From Panorpa germanica (Eukaryota; Arthropoda; Insecta; Mecoptera; Panorpidae), in contig CAVMBN010000199.1 in NCBI GenBank assembly GCA_963678705.1, positions 248,001 through 312,000 of the forward strand: 64,000 nucleotides of DNA. Direction: 5' to 3'. This document shows positions 34,973-47,659 of this stretch, in pieces (positions within the stretch are counted from its first letter, which is position 1; every line of letters begins with the position of its first letter). A program made the position numbers and the translations under genes. The notes beneath the pieces are model-generated. The model had not been told where the DNA came from. It saw nothing but the letters and a program-made list of their open reading frames with translations, and ran no database searches.

Positions 34973-37900
34973 TATAGCAGCACTTGTGTATACAAATGTG
35001 CATGATAAAATAAAACAAATTTTTATAACTTTTAACCATATATTTGTATGTAAAAACTTATTTTTTTTGTATTGAATTTTACTTTACCACACAATCTAAA
35101 TGTATTTTAAAGTAACAGAAATGTATTAATATTTTAAAATTTTTATTTTTTTATTTTCATCACTACAATTTTTGTGTAAAAGAGACACAGTTAGTACAAC
35201 TGCAAGTTCAAAAAATATAAAAGTTATTATTAATTTTAATTTCACATTATATATAGCAGCACTTGTGTGAACAAATGTGTATGTTTTAATAAAAAAAAAC
35301 TATTTAATAACTTTTAACCATATAATTGTATGTAAAAATGTATTTTTTTGTGAAAAATGTCACGTTAACACCCACTCTTAAGCTATTTTAAAGTAACAAA
35401 AATGTACTAATATTTTAAAAATTTTATTTTTTTAGTTCCATCATTACTATTTTTGTGTAAAAAAGACACAGTTGGTACATCTGCAAGTATAAAAAATATA
35501 AAAGTTAATAATAATTTTAATTTCATATTATATAAGCAGCATTTGTGTGAACAAATGTGCATGTTATAATAAAAAAAACTATTTAATAACTTTTAACCAT
35601 ATAATTGTATGTAAAAATGTATTTCTTTGTATAGAATGTCACGTTATCACCCACTCATAAGCTATTTTAAAGTAACATAAATGTGTTAATATTTTAAAAT
35701 TTTTATTTTTTTATTTCCATCACTACATTTTTTGTGTAAAAGAGACACAGTTAGTACAACTGCAAGTTCAAAAAATATAAATGTTATTATTAATTTTAAT
35801 TTCATATTATATATAGCAGCACATGTGTAAACAAATGTGCAAGTTATAATAAAAAAAAACTATTTAATAACTTTTAACCATATAATTGTATCTAAAAATG
35901 TATTTTTTTGTAAAAAATGTCACGTTAACACCCACTCTTAAGCTATATAAAGTAACAGAAATGTATTAATATTTTAAAAATTTTATTTTTTTAGTTCCAT
36001 CATTACTATTTTTGTGTAAAAAAGACACAGTTGGTACATCTGCAAGTTTAAAAAATATAAAAGTTATTAATAATTTTAATTTCATATTATATAAGCAGCA
36101 TTTGTGTGATTAAATGTGCATGTTATAATAAAAAAAAAACTATTTAATAACTTTTAACCATATAAATGTATGTAAAAATGTATTTCTTTGTATAGAATGT
36201 CACGTTATCACCCACTTTTAAGCTATTTTAAAGTAACATAAATGTGTTATTATTTTAAAATTTAATTTTTTTAGTTCCATCATTACTATTTTTGAGTAAA
36301 AAAGACACAGTTGGTACAACTACAAGTATAAAAAATATAAAAGTTAATAATAATTTTAATTTCATATTATATATAGCAGCACTTGTGTAAACAAATGTGC
36401 ATGTTATAATAAAAAAAAAACCATTTAATAACTTTTAACCATATAATTGTATGTAAAAATGTATTTTTTTGTATAGAATGTCACGTTATCACCCACTCTT
36501 AAGCTATTTTAAAGTAACAGAAATGTGTTATTATTTGAAAATTTTAATTTTTTTAGTTCCATCATTACTATTTTTGGGTAAAAAAGACACAGTTTGTACA
36601 ACTGCAAGTACAAAAAATATAAATTTTTTAATAATTTTAATTTCATAATAAATATAGCAGCACTTGTGTATACAAATGTGCATGATAAAATAAAACAAAA
36701 TTTTATAACTTTTAACCATATATTTGTATGTAAAAATTTATTTTTTTGTATTGAATTTCACTTTATCACACAATCTAAATGTATTTTAAAGTAACAGAAA
36801 TGTATTAATATTTAAAATTTCTGTTTTTTTAGTTTTATCACTACAATTTTTGTGTATAAGAGACACAGTTAGTACAACTGCAAGTTCAAAAAATATAAAT
36901 GTTATTATTAATTTTAATTTCATATTATATATAGCAGCACTTGTGTAAACAAATGTGCAAGTTATAATAAAAAAAAAACTATTTAATAACTTTTAACCTT
37001 ATAATTTTATGTAAAAATGTATTTTTTTTTATAGAATGTCACGTTATCACCCACTCTTAAGCAATTTTAAAGTAACAGAAATGTGTTATTATTTTAAAAT
37101 TTTTATTTTTTTAGTTCCATCATTACTATTTTTGAGTAAAAGAGACACAGTTGGTACAACTGCAAGTACAAAAAATATAAAAGTTAATAATAATTTTAAT
37201 TTCATATTATATATAGCAGCACTTGTGTATACAAATGTGCATGATAAAATAAAACAAAATTTTATAACTTTTAACCATATATTTGTATGTAAAAATTTAT
37301 TTTTTTGTATTGAATTTCACTTTACCACACAATCTAAATGTATTTCAAAATTAACAGAAATGTATTAATATTTTAAAAATTTTATTTTTTTATTTCCGTC
37401 ACTACAATTTTTGTGTAAAAGAGACACAGTTAGTACAACTGCAAGTTCAAAAAATATAAAAGTTATTATTAATTTTAATTTCATATTATCTATAGCAGCT
37501 TTTGTGTGAACAAATGTGCATGTTATAATAAAAAAAAAACTATTTAATAACTTTTAATAATATAATTGTATGTAAAAATGTATTTTTTTGTACAGAATGT
37601 CACGTTAACACCCACTCTTAAGCTATTTTAAAGTAACAGAAATGTATTAATATTTTAAAAATTTTATTTTTTTAGTTTCATCATTACTCCTTTTAAGTAA
37701 AAAAAGACACAGTTAGTACAACTGCAAGTATTAAAAAAAAAAAAGTTAATAATAATTTTAATTTTATATTATATATTGCAGCACTTGTGTGAACAAATGT
37801 GCATGTTATAATAAGAAAAAAACTATTGAATAACTTCTAACCATATAATTGTATGTAAAAATGTATTTTTTTGTAAAGAATGTCACGTTAACACCCACTC

Positions 37901-38163
37901 TTAAGCTATTTTAAAGTAAGAGAAATGTATTAATATTTTAAAATTTTTATTTTTTAAGTTCTATCATTACTATTTTTGAGTAACAAAGACACAGTTGGTA
38001 CAACTGCAAGTATAAAAAATATAAAAGTTAATAATAATTTTGATTTCATATTATATATAGCAGCACTTTTGTGAACAAATGTAAACGTTATGATAAAAAA
38101 AACTATTTAATAACTTTTAACCATATAATTGTATGTAAAAATGTATTTTTTTGTATAGTTATT

Positions 38164-38178
38164 ATATATATATATATA
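38164..38178. repeat. AT dinucleotide run, third copy
   Basis: Fifteen bases in the same context as 20997-21013, in a related higher-order unit outside the large duplication. Confidence 0.8.
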
Positions 38179-41100
38179 AACGTTATCACCCACTCTTAAG
38201 CAATTTTAAAGTAACAGAAATGTATAAATATTTTAAAATTTTTATTTTTTTAGTTCCATCACTACAATTTTTGTGTAAAAGACACACAGTTAGTACAACT
38301 GCAAGTTCACAAAATATAAATGTTTTTATTAATTTTAATTTCATATTATATATAGCAGCACTTGTGTGAACAAATGTGCATGTTATAATAAAAAAAAACT
38401 ATTTAATAACTTTTAACCATATAATAGTATGTAAAAATGTATTTTTTTGTACAGAATGTCACGTTATCACCCACTCTTAAGCTATTTTAAAGTAACAGAA
38501 ATGTGTTATTATTTTAAAAAATTTATTTTTTTAGTTCCATCATTACTATTTTTGAGTAAAAGAGACACAGTTGGTACAACTGCAAGTATAAAAAATATAA
38601 ATGTTATTATTAATTTTAATTTCATATTATATATAGCAGCACTTGTGTATACAAATGTGCATGATAAAATAAAACAAAATTTTATAACTTTTAACCATAT
38701 ATTTGTATGTAAAAACTTATTTTTTTGTATTGAATTTTACTTTACCACACAATCTAAATGTATTTTAAAGTAACAGAAATGTAATAATATTTTAAGGTTT
38801 TTATTTTTTTAGTTCCATCATTACTACTTTTGAGTAAAAAAGACACAGTTGGTACAACTACAAGTATAAAAAATATAAAAGTTAATAATAATATTAATTT
38901 CATATTAGATATAGCAGCACTTGTGTGAACAAATGTGCATGTTATAATAAAAAAAAAACTATTTAATAACTTTTAACCATATAATTGTATGTAAAAATGT
39001 ATTTTTTTGTATAGAATGTCACGTTATCACCCACTCTTAAGCTATTTTAAAGTAACAGAAATGTGTTATTATTTTAAAAATTTTATTTTTTTAGTTCCAT
39101 CATTACTATTTTTGAGTAAAAGAGACACAGTTGGTACAACTGCAAGTACAAAAAATATAAATGTTATTATTAATTTTAATTTCATATTATATATAGCAGC
39201 ACTTGTGTATACAAATGTGCATGATAAAATAAAACAAATTTTTATAACTTTTAACCATATATTTGTATGTAAAAACTTATTTTTTTGTATTGAATTTTAC
39301 TTTACCACACAATCTAAATGTATTTTAAAGTAACAGAAATGTATTAATATTTTAAAATTTTTATTTTTTTATTTTCATCACTACAATTTTTGTGTAAAAG
39401 AGACACAGTTAGTACAACTGCAAGTTCAAAAAATATAAAAGTTATTATTAATTTTAATTTCACATTATATATAGCAGCACTTGTGTGAACAAATGTGTAT
39501 GTTTTAATAAAAAAAAACTATTTAATAACTTTTAACCATATAATTGTATGTAAAAATGTATTTTTTTGTAAAAAATGTCACGTTAACACCCACTCTTAAG
39601 CTATTTTAAAGTAACAAAAATGTACTAATATTTTAAAATTTTTATTTTTTTAGTTCCATCATTACTATTTTTGTGTAAAAAAGACACAGTTGGTACATCT
39701 GCAAGTATAAAAAATATAAAAGTTAATAATAATTTTAATTTCATATTATATAAGCAGCATTTGTGTGAACAAATGTGCATGTTATAATAAAAAAAACTAT
39801 TTAATAACTTTTAACCATATAATTGTATGTAAAAATGTATTTTTTTGTATAGAATGTCACGTTATCCCCCACTCTTAAGCTATTTTAAAGTAACAGAAAT
39901 GTGTTATTATTTTAAAAATTTTATTATTTTAGTTCCATCATTACTGTTTTTGTGTAAAAGAGACACAGTTGGTACAACTGCAAGTACAAAAAATATAAAT
40001 AATAATATTAATTTTAATTTCATATTATATATAGCAGCACTTGTGTATACAAATGTGCATGATAAAATAAAACAAAATTTTATAACTTTTAACCATATAT
40101 TTGTATGTAAAAACTTATTTTTTTGTATTGAATTTTACTTTACCAAACAATCTACATGTATTTTAAAGTAACAGAAATGTATTAATATTTTAAAATTTTT
40201 ATTTTTTTATTTTCATCACTACAATTTTTGTGTAAAAGAGACACAGTTAGAACAACTGCAAGTTCAAAAAATATAAAAGTTATTATTAATTTTAATTTCA
40301 TATTATATATAGCAGCACTTGTGTGAACAAATGTGCATGTTATAATAAGAAAAAATCTATTTAATAACTTTTAACCATATAATTGTATGTAAAAATGTAT
40401 TTTTTTGTAAAAAATGTCACGTTAACACCCACTCTTAAGCTATATAAAGTAACAGAAATGTATTAATATTTTAAAATTTTTATTTTTTTAGTTCCATCAT
40501 TACTATTTTTGTGTAAAAAAGACACAGTTGGTACATCTGCAAGTTTAAAAAATATAAAAGTTATTAATAATTTTAATTTCATATTATATAAGCAGCATTT
40601 GTGTGAACAAATGTGCATGTTATAATAAAAGAAAAACTATTTAATAACTTTTAACCATATAATTGTATGTAAAAATGTATTTCTTTGTATAGAATGTCAC
40701 GTTATCACCTACTCTTAAGCTATTTTAAAGTAACATAAATGTGTTATTATTTTAAAATTTTTATTTTTTTAGTTCCATCATTACTATTTTTGAGTAAAAA
40801 AGACACAGTTGGTACAACTACAAGTATAAAAAATATAAAAGTTAATAATAATTTTAATTTCATATTATATATAGCAGCACTTGTGTAAACAAATGTGCAT
40901 GTTATAATAAAAAAAAAACCATTTAATAACTTTTAACCATATAATTGTATGTAAAAATGTATTTTTTTATATAGAATGTCACGTTATCACCCACTCTTAA
41001 GCTATTTTAAAGTAACAGAAATGTGTTATTATTTAAAATTTTTTATTTTTTTAGTTCCTTCATTACTATTTTTGGGTAAAAAAGACACAGTTTGTACAAC

Positions 41101-42377
41101 TGCAAGTACAAAAAATATAAAAGTTTTTAATAATTTTAATTTCATAATAAATATAGCAGCACTTGTGTATACAAATGTGCATGATAAAATAAAACAAAAT
41201 TTTATAACTTTTAACCATATATTTGTATGTAAAAATTTATTTTTTTGTATTGAATTTCACTTTATCACACAATCTAAATGTATTTTAAAGTAACAAATGT
41301 ATTAATATTTTAAAATTTTTATTTTTTTATTTCCATCAATACATTTTTTGTGTACAAGAGACACAGTTAGTACAACTGCAAGTTCAAAAAATATAAATGT
41401 TATTATTAATTTTAATTTCATATTATATATAGCAGCACTTGTGTAAACAAATGTGCAAGTTATAATAAAAAAAAAACTATTTAATAACTTTTAACCTTAT
41501 AATTTTATGTAAAAATGTATTTTTTTTTATAGAATGTCACGTTATCACCCACTTTTAAGCAATTTTAAAGTAACAGAAATGTGTTATTATTTTAAAATTT
41601 TTATTTTTTTAGTTACATCATTACTATTTTTGAGTAAAAGAGACACAGTTGGTACAACTGCAAGTACAAAAAATATAAAAGTTAATAATAATTTTAATTT
41701 CATATTATATATAGCAGCACTTGTGTATACAAATGTGTATGATAAAATAAAACAAAATTTTATAACTTTTAACCATATATTTGTATGTAAAAATTAATTT
41801 TTTTGTATTGAATTTCACTTTACCACACAATCTAAATGTATTTCAAAATTAACAGAAATGTATTAATATTTTAAAAATTTAATTTTTTTATTTCCATCAC
41901 TACAATTTTTGTGTAAAAGAGACACAGTTAGTACAACTGCAAGTTCAAAAAATATAAAAGTTATTATTAATTTTAATTTCATATTATATATAGCAGCACT
42001 TGTGTGAACAAATGTGCATGTTATAATAAAAAAAAAACTATTTAATAACTTTTAATTATATAATTGTATGTAAAAATGTATTTTTTTGTACAGAATGTCA
42101 CGTTAACACCCACTCTTAAGCTATTTTAAAGTAACTGAAATGTATTAATATTTTAAAAATTATATTTTTTTAGTTTCATCATTACTACTTTTAAGTAAAA
42201 AAAGACACAGTTAGTACAACTGCAAGTATTAAAAAAAAAAAAGTTTATAATAATTTTAATTTTATATTATATATTGCAGCACTTGTGTGAACAAATGTGC
42301 ATGTTATAATAAAAAAAAAACTATTTAATAACTTTTAACCATATAATTGTATGTAAAAATGAATTTTTTTGTATAGA

Positions 42378-42845
42378 ATGTCACGTTATGAGCCACTCTT
42401 AAGCTATTTTAAAGTAACAGAAATGTGTTATTATTTCAAAAATTTTATTTTTTTAGTTCCATCATTACTAATTTTGGGTAAAAAAGACACAGTTGGTACA
42501 ACTACAAGTACAAAAAATATAAAAGTTAATAATAATTTTAGTTTCATATTATATATAGCAGCACTTGTGTATACAAATGTGCATGATAAAATAAAACAAA
42601 ATTTTATAACTTTTAACCATATATTTGTATGTAAAAATTTATTTTTTTGTATTGAATTTCACTTTACCACACAATCTAAATGTATTTTAAATAGAAATGT
42701 ATTAATATTTAAAATTTCTGTTTTTTTAATTCCATCACTACAATTTTTGTGTACAAGAGACACAGTTAGTACAACTGCAAGTTCAAAAAATATAAAAGTT
42801 ATTATTAATTTTAATTTCATTTTATATATAGCAGCACTTGTGTGA
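42378..42845 (+). other. Two-monomer fused satellite open frame (155 codons from ATG)
   Basis: Here the alpha frame does not stop in the head of the next monomer. The usual ttttaaagtaacagaaatg is shortened to ttttaaatagaaatg and a T is lost in atatttaaaat. Together these bring the beta monomer into the homologous frame, giving two successive FxFLxPSLxFL...FNFILYIAALV segments. Similar shortened junctions (ttttaaacagaaatg) occur near 53170, 57617 and 59296. No known domain; protein existence is unproven. Confidence 0.3.
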
Positions 42846-45800
42846 ACAAATGTGCATGTTATAATAAAAAAAAACTATTTAATAACTTTTAACCATATAA
42901 TTGTATGTAAAAATGTATTTTTTTGTACAGAATGTCACGTTATCACCCACTCTTAAGCTATTTTAAAGTAACAGAAATGTGTTATTATTTTAAAAAATTT
43001 ATTTTTTTAGTTCCATCATTACTATTTTTGAGTAAAAGAGACACAGTTGGTACAACTGCAAGTATAAAAAATATAAATGTTATTATTAATTTTAATTTCA
43101 TATTATATATAGCAGCACTTGTGTATACAAATGTGCATGATAAAATAAAACAAAATTTTATAACTTTTAACCATATATTTGTATGTAAAAACTTATTTTT
43201 TTGTATTGAATTTTACTTTACCACACAATCTAAATGTATTTTAAAGTAACAGAAATGTAATAATATTTTAAAGTTTTTATTTTTTTAGTTCCATCATTAC
43301 TACTTTTGAGTAAAAAAGACACAGTTGGTACAACTACAAGTATAAAAAATATAAAAGTTAATAATAATTTTAATTTCATATTAGATATAGCAGCACTTGT
43401 GTGAACAAATGTGCATGTTAAATTAAAAAAAAAACTATTTAATAACTTTTAACCATATAATTGTATGTAAAAATGTATTTTTTTGTATAGAATGTCACGT
43501 TATCACCCACTCTTAAGCTATTTTAAAGTAACAGAAATGTGTTATTATTTTAAAAATTTTATTTTTTTAGTTCCATCATTACTATTTTTGAGTAAAAGAG
43601 ACACAGTTGGTACAACTGCAAGTACAAAAAATATAAATGTTATTATTAATTTTAATTTCATATTATATATAGCAGCACTTGTGTATACAAATGTGCATGA
43701 TAAAATAAAACAAATTTTTATAACTTTTAACCATATATTTGTATGTATAAACTTATTTTTTTGTATTGAATTTTACTTTACCACACAATCTAAATGTATT
43801 TTAAAGTAACAGAAATGTATTATTATTTTAAAATTTTTATTTTTTTATTTTCATCACTACAATTTTTGTGTAAAAGAGACACAGTTAGTACAACTGCAAG
43901 TTCAAAAAATATAAGAGTTATTATTAATTTTTATTTCACATTATATATAGCAGCACTTGTGTGAACAAATGTGTATGTTTTAATAAAAAAAAACTATTTA
44001 ATAACTTTTAACCATATAATTGTATGTAAAAATGTATTTTTTTGTAAAAAATGTCACGTTAACACCCACTCTTAAGCTATTTTAAAGTAACAAAAATGTA
44101 CTAATATTTTAAAATTTTTATTTTTTTAGTTCCATCATTACTATTTTTGTGTAAAAAAGACACAGTTGGTACATCTGCAAGTATAAAAAATATAAAAGTT
44201 AATAATAATTTTAATTTCATATTATATAAGCAGCATTTGTGTGAACAAATGTGCATGTTATAATAAAAAAAACTATTTAATAACTTTTAACCATATAATT
44301 GTATGTAAAAATGTATTTCTTTGTATAGAATGTCACGTTATCACCCACTCATAAGCTTTTTTAAAGTAACATGAATGTGTTAATATTTTAAAATTTTTAT
44401 TTTTTTATTTCCATCACTACATTTTTTGTGTAAAAGAGACACAGTTAGTACAACTGCAAGTTCAAAAAATATTAATGTTATTATTAATTTTAATTTCATA
44501 TTATATATAGCAGCACATGTGTAAACAAATGTGCAAGTTATAATAAAAAAAAACTATTTAATAACTTTTAACCATATAATTGTATGTAAAAATGTATTTT
44601 TTTGTAAAGAATGTCACGTTAACACCCACTCTTAAGCTATTTTAAAGTAACAGAAATGTATTAATATTTTAAAATTTTAATTTTTTTACTTCCATCATTA
44701 CTACTTTTGTGTAAAAAAAGACACAGTTGGTACAACTGCAAGTATTAAAAAAAAAAAGTTAATAATTATTTTAATTTCATATTATATATTGCAGCACTAG
44801 TGTGAACAAATGTGCATGTTATAATAAAAAAAAAACTATTTTATAACTTTTAACCATATAATTGTATGTAAAAATGTATTTTTTTGTATAGAATGTCACG
44901 TTAACACCCACTCTTAAGCTATTTTAAAGTAACAGAAATGTATTAATATTTTAAAATTTTTATTTTTTTAGTTTCATCATTACTATTTTTGAGTAACAAG
45001 GACACAGTTGGTACAACTGCAAGTATAAAAAATATAAAAGTTAATAATAATTTTAATTTTATATTATATATAGCAGCACTTGTGTAAACAAATGTGCATG
45101 TTATAATAAAAAAATCTATTTAATAACTTTTAACCATATAATTGTATGTGAAAATGTATTTTTTTGTATAGAATGTCACGTTATCACCCACTCTTAAGCA
45201 ATTTTAAAGTAACAGAAATGTATTAATATTTTAAAATTTTTATTTTTTTAGTTCCATCACTACAATTTTTGTGTAAAAGAGACACAGTTAATACAACTGC
45301 AAGTTCAAAAAATATTAATGTTTTTATTAATTTTAATTTCATATTATATATAGCAGCACTTGTGTAAACAAATGTGCATGTTATAATAAAAAAAAAACTA
45401 TTTAATAACTTTTAAACATATAATTGTATGTAAAAATGTATTTTTTTGTATAGAATGTCATGTTATCCCCCACTCTTAAGCTATTTTAAAGTAACAGAAA
45501 TGTGTTATTATTTTAAAAATTTTATTATTTTAGTTCCATCATTACTGTTTTTGTGTAAAAGAGACACAGTTGGTACAACTGCAAGTACAAAAAATATAAA
45601 TATTAATATTAATTTTAATTTCATATTATATATAGCAGCACTTGTGTATACAAATGTGCATGATAAAATAAAACAAAATTTTATAACTTTTAACCATATA
45701 TTTGTATGTAAAAACTTATTTTTTTGTATTGAATTTCACTTTACCACACAATCTACATGTATTTTAAAGTAACAGAAATGTATTAATATTTTAAAATTTT

Positions 45801-47424
45801 TATTTTTTTATTTTCATCACTACAATTTTTGTGTAAAAGAGACACAGTTAGTACAACTGCAAGTTCAAAAAATATAAAAGTTATTATTAATTTTAATTTC
45901 ATATTATATATAGCAGCACTTGTGTGAACAAATGTGCATGTTATAATAAGAAAAAAACTATTTAATAACTTTTAACCATATAATTGTATGTAAAAATGTA
46001 TTTTTTTGTAAAAAATGTCACGTTAACACCCACTCTTAAGCTATATAAAGTAACAGAAATGTATTAATATTTTAAAATTTTTATTTTTTTAGTTCCATCA
46101 TTACTATTTTTGTGTAAAAAAGACAAAGTTGGTACATCTGCAAGTTTAAAAAATATAAAAGTTATTAATAATTTTAATTTCATATTATATAAGCAGCATT
46201 TGTGTGAACAAATGTGCATGTTATAATAAAAAAAAAACTATTTAATAACTTTTAACCATATAATTGTATGTAAAAATGTATTTCTTTGTATAGAATGTCA
46301 CGTTATCACCCACTCTTAAGCTATTTTAAAGTAACATAAATGTGTTATTATTTTAAAATTTTTATTTTTTTAGTTCCATCATTACTATTTTTGAGTAAAA
46401 AAGACACAGTTGGTACAACTACAAGTATAAAAAATATAAAAGTTAATAATAATTTTAATTTCATATTATATATAGCAGCACTTGTGTGAACAAATGTGCA
46501 TGTTATAATAAAAAAAAAACCATTTAATAACTTTTAACCATATAATTGTATGTAAAAATGTATTTTTTTGTATAGAATGTCACGTTATCACCCACTCTTA
46601 AGCTATTTTAAAGTAACAGAAATGTGTTATTATTTAAAAATTTTTATTTTTTTAGTTTCATCATTACTATTTTTGGGTAAAAAAGACACAGTTTGTACAA
46701 CTGCAAGTACAAAAAATATAAAAGTTATTAATAATTTTAATTTCATAATAAATATAGCAGCACTTGTGTATACAAATGTGCATGATAAAATAAAACAAAA
46801 TTTTATAACTTTTAACCATATATTTGTATGTAAAAATTTATTTTTTTGTATTGAATTTCACTTTACCACACAATCTAAATGTATTTTAAAGTAACAGAAA
46901 TGTATTAATATTTTAAAATTTTTATTTTTTTAGTTCCATCACTACAATTTTTGTGTAAAAGAGACACAGTTAGTACAACTGCAAGTTTAAAAAATATTAA
47001 TGTTATTATTAATTTTAATTTCATATTATATATAGCAGCACTTGTGTGAACAAATGTGCAAGTTATAATAAAAAAAAAACTATTTAATAACTTTTTACCA
47101 TATAATTGTATGTAAAAATGTATTTTTTTGTACAGAATGTCACGTTATCACCCACTCTTAAGCTATTTTAAAGTAACAGAAATGTGTTATTATTTTAAAA
47201 ATTTTATTTTTTTAGTTTCATCATTACTATTTTTAAATAAAAGAGACACAGTTCGTACAACTGCAAGTACAAAAAATATAAAAGTTAATAATAACTTTAA
47301 TTTCATATTATATATAGCAGCACTTGTGTATACAAATGTGCATGATAGAATAAAACAAAATTTTATAACTTTTAACCATATATTTGTATGTAAAAATTTA
47401 TTTTTTGTATTGAATTTCACTTTA

Positions 47425-47632
47425 TTGAAACAGATATTATATGCACAGTTATATATTAAATATTTTATTATTTAATAAGTCCTCAGACTAAAATTATACA
47501 GAAAGTCCTCAGACAATATTTCTTATAGACATAAAACAATTGAATTTAATATAATATTTTTTTTATATAAACAAAAACAAAACAAGTTTAAGTAATTTAA
47601 TTTAAGAATGAATGTATTGTAATTCCAACACA
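47425..47632 (-). repeat. Copia 3' LTR
   Basis: 208 bp. On the minus strand it starts TGTGTTGGAATTAC and ends CTGTTTCAA; the TGTTGGAAT start is typical of Copia. An 11-bp sequence agtcctcagac occurs twice, 26 bp apart. A possible poly(A) signal AATAAA lies at 47464-47469. Confidence 0.9.
47464..47469 (-). terminator. Candidate poly(A) signal in Copia 3' LTR
   Basis: AATAAA on the minus strand, about 40 bp before the outer end of the LTR. In such AT-rich sequence the motif alone is weak evidence; its place in the 3' LTR supports it. Confidence 0.4.
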
Positions 47633-47639
47633 CCCCCTC
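47633..47639 (-). promoter_or_regulatory. Copia polypurine tract
   Basis: GAGGGGG on the minus strand directly abuts the 3' LTR start TGTGTTGG. It is the only G run in a very AT-rich element and is correctly placed for plus-strand priming. Confidence 0.75.
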
Positions 47640-47659
47640 AAGACATTCATTTCAACTAT

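Larger units (their letters stand above)
27217..47424. repeat. 280-bp satellite block between BEL copy 2 and Copia
   Basis: About 71 monomers, interrupted only by a SINE at 34689-34960. The part 27217-36185 is the counterpart of 15398-23520, with one dimer missing and five monomers gained. The part 36186-47424 shows larger units. The sequence around 38447-39333 recurs at 42923-43809 (shift 4476 bp, 16 monomers). That around 40976 recurs at 46568 (shift 5592 bp, 20 monomers). The section around 37860-39800 also resembles 20700-22940 but lacks the SINE. There is no host gene. Confidence 0.95.

Noticed and set aside
12173-36185. Two independent BEL insertions into a hotspot
   Set aside because: Shared satellite variants, shared LTR-to-LTR differences and the shared downstream SINE make duplication of one insertion far simpler.
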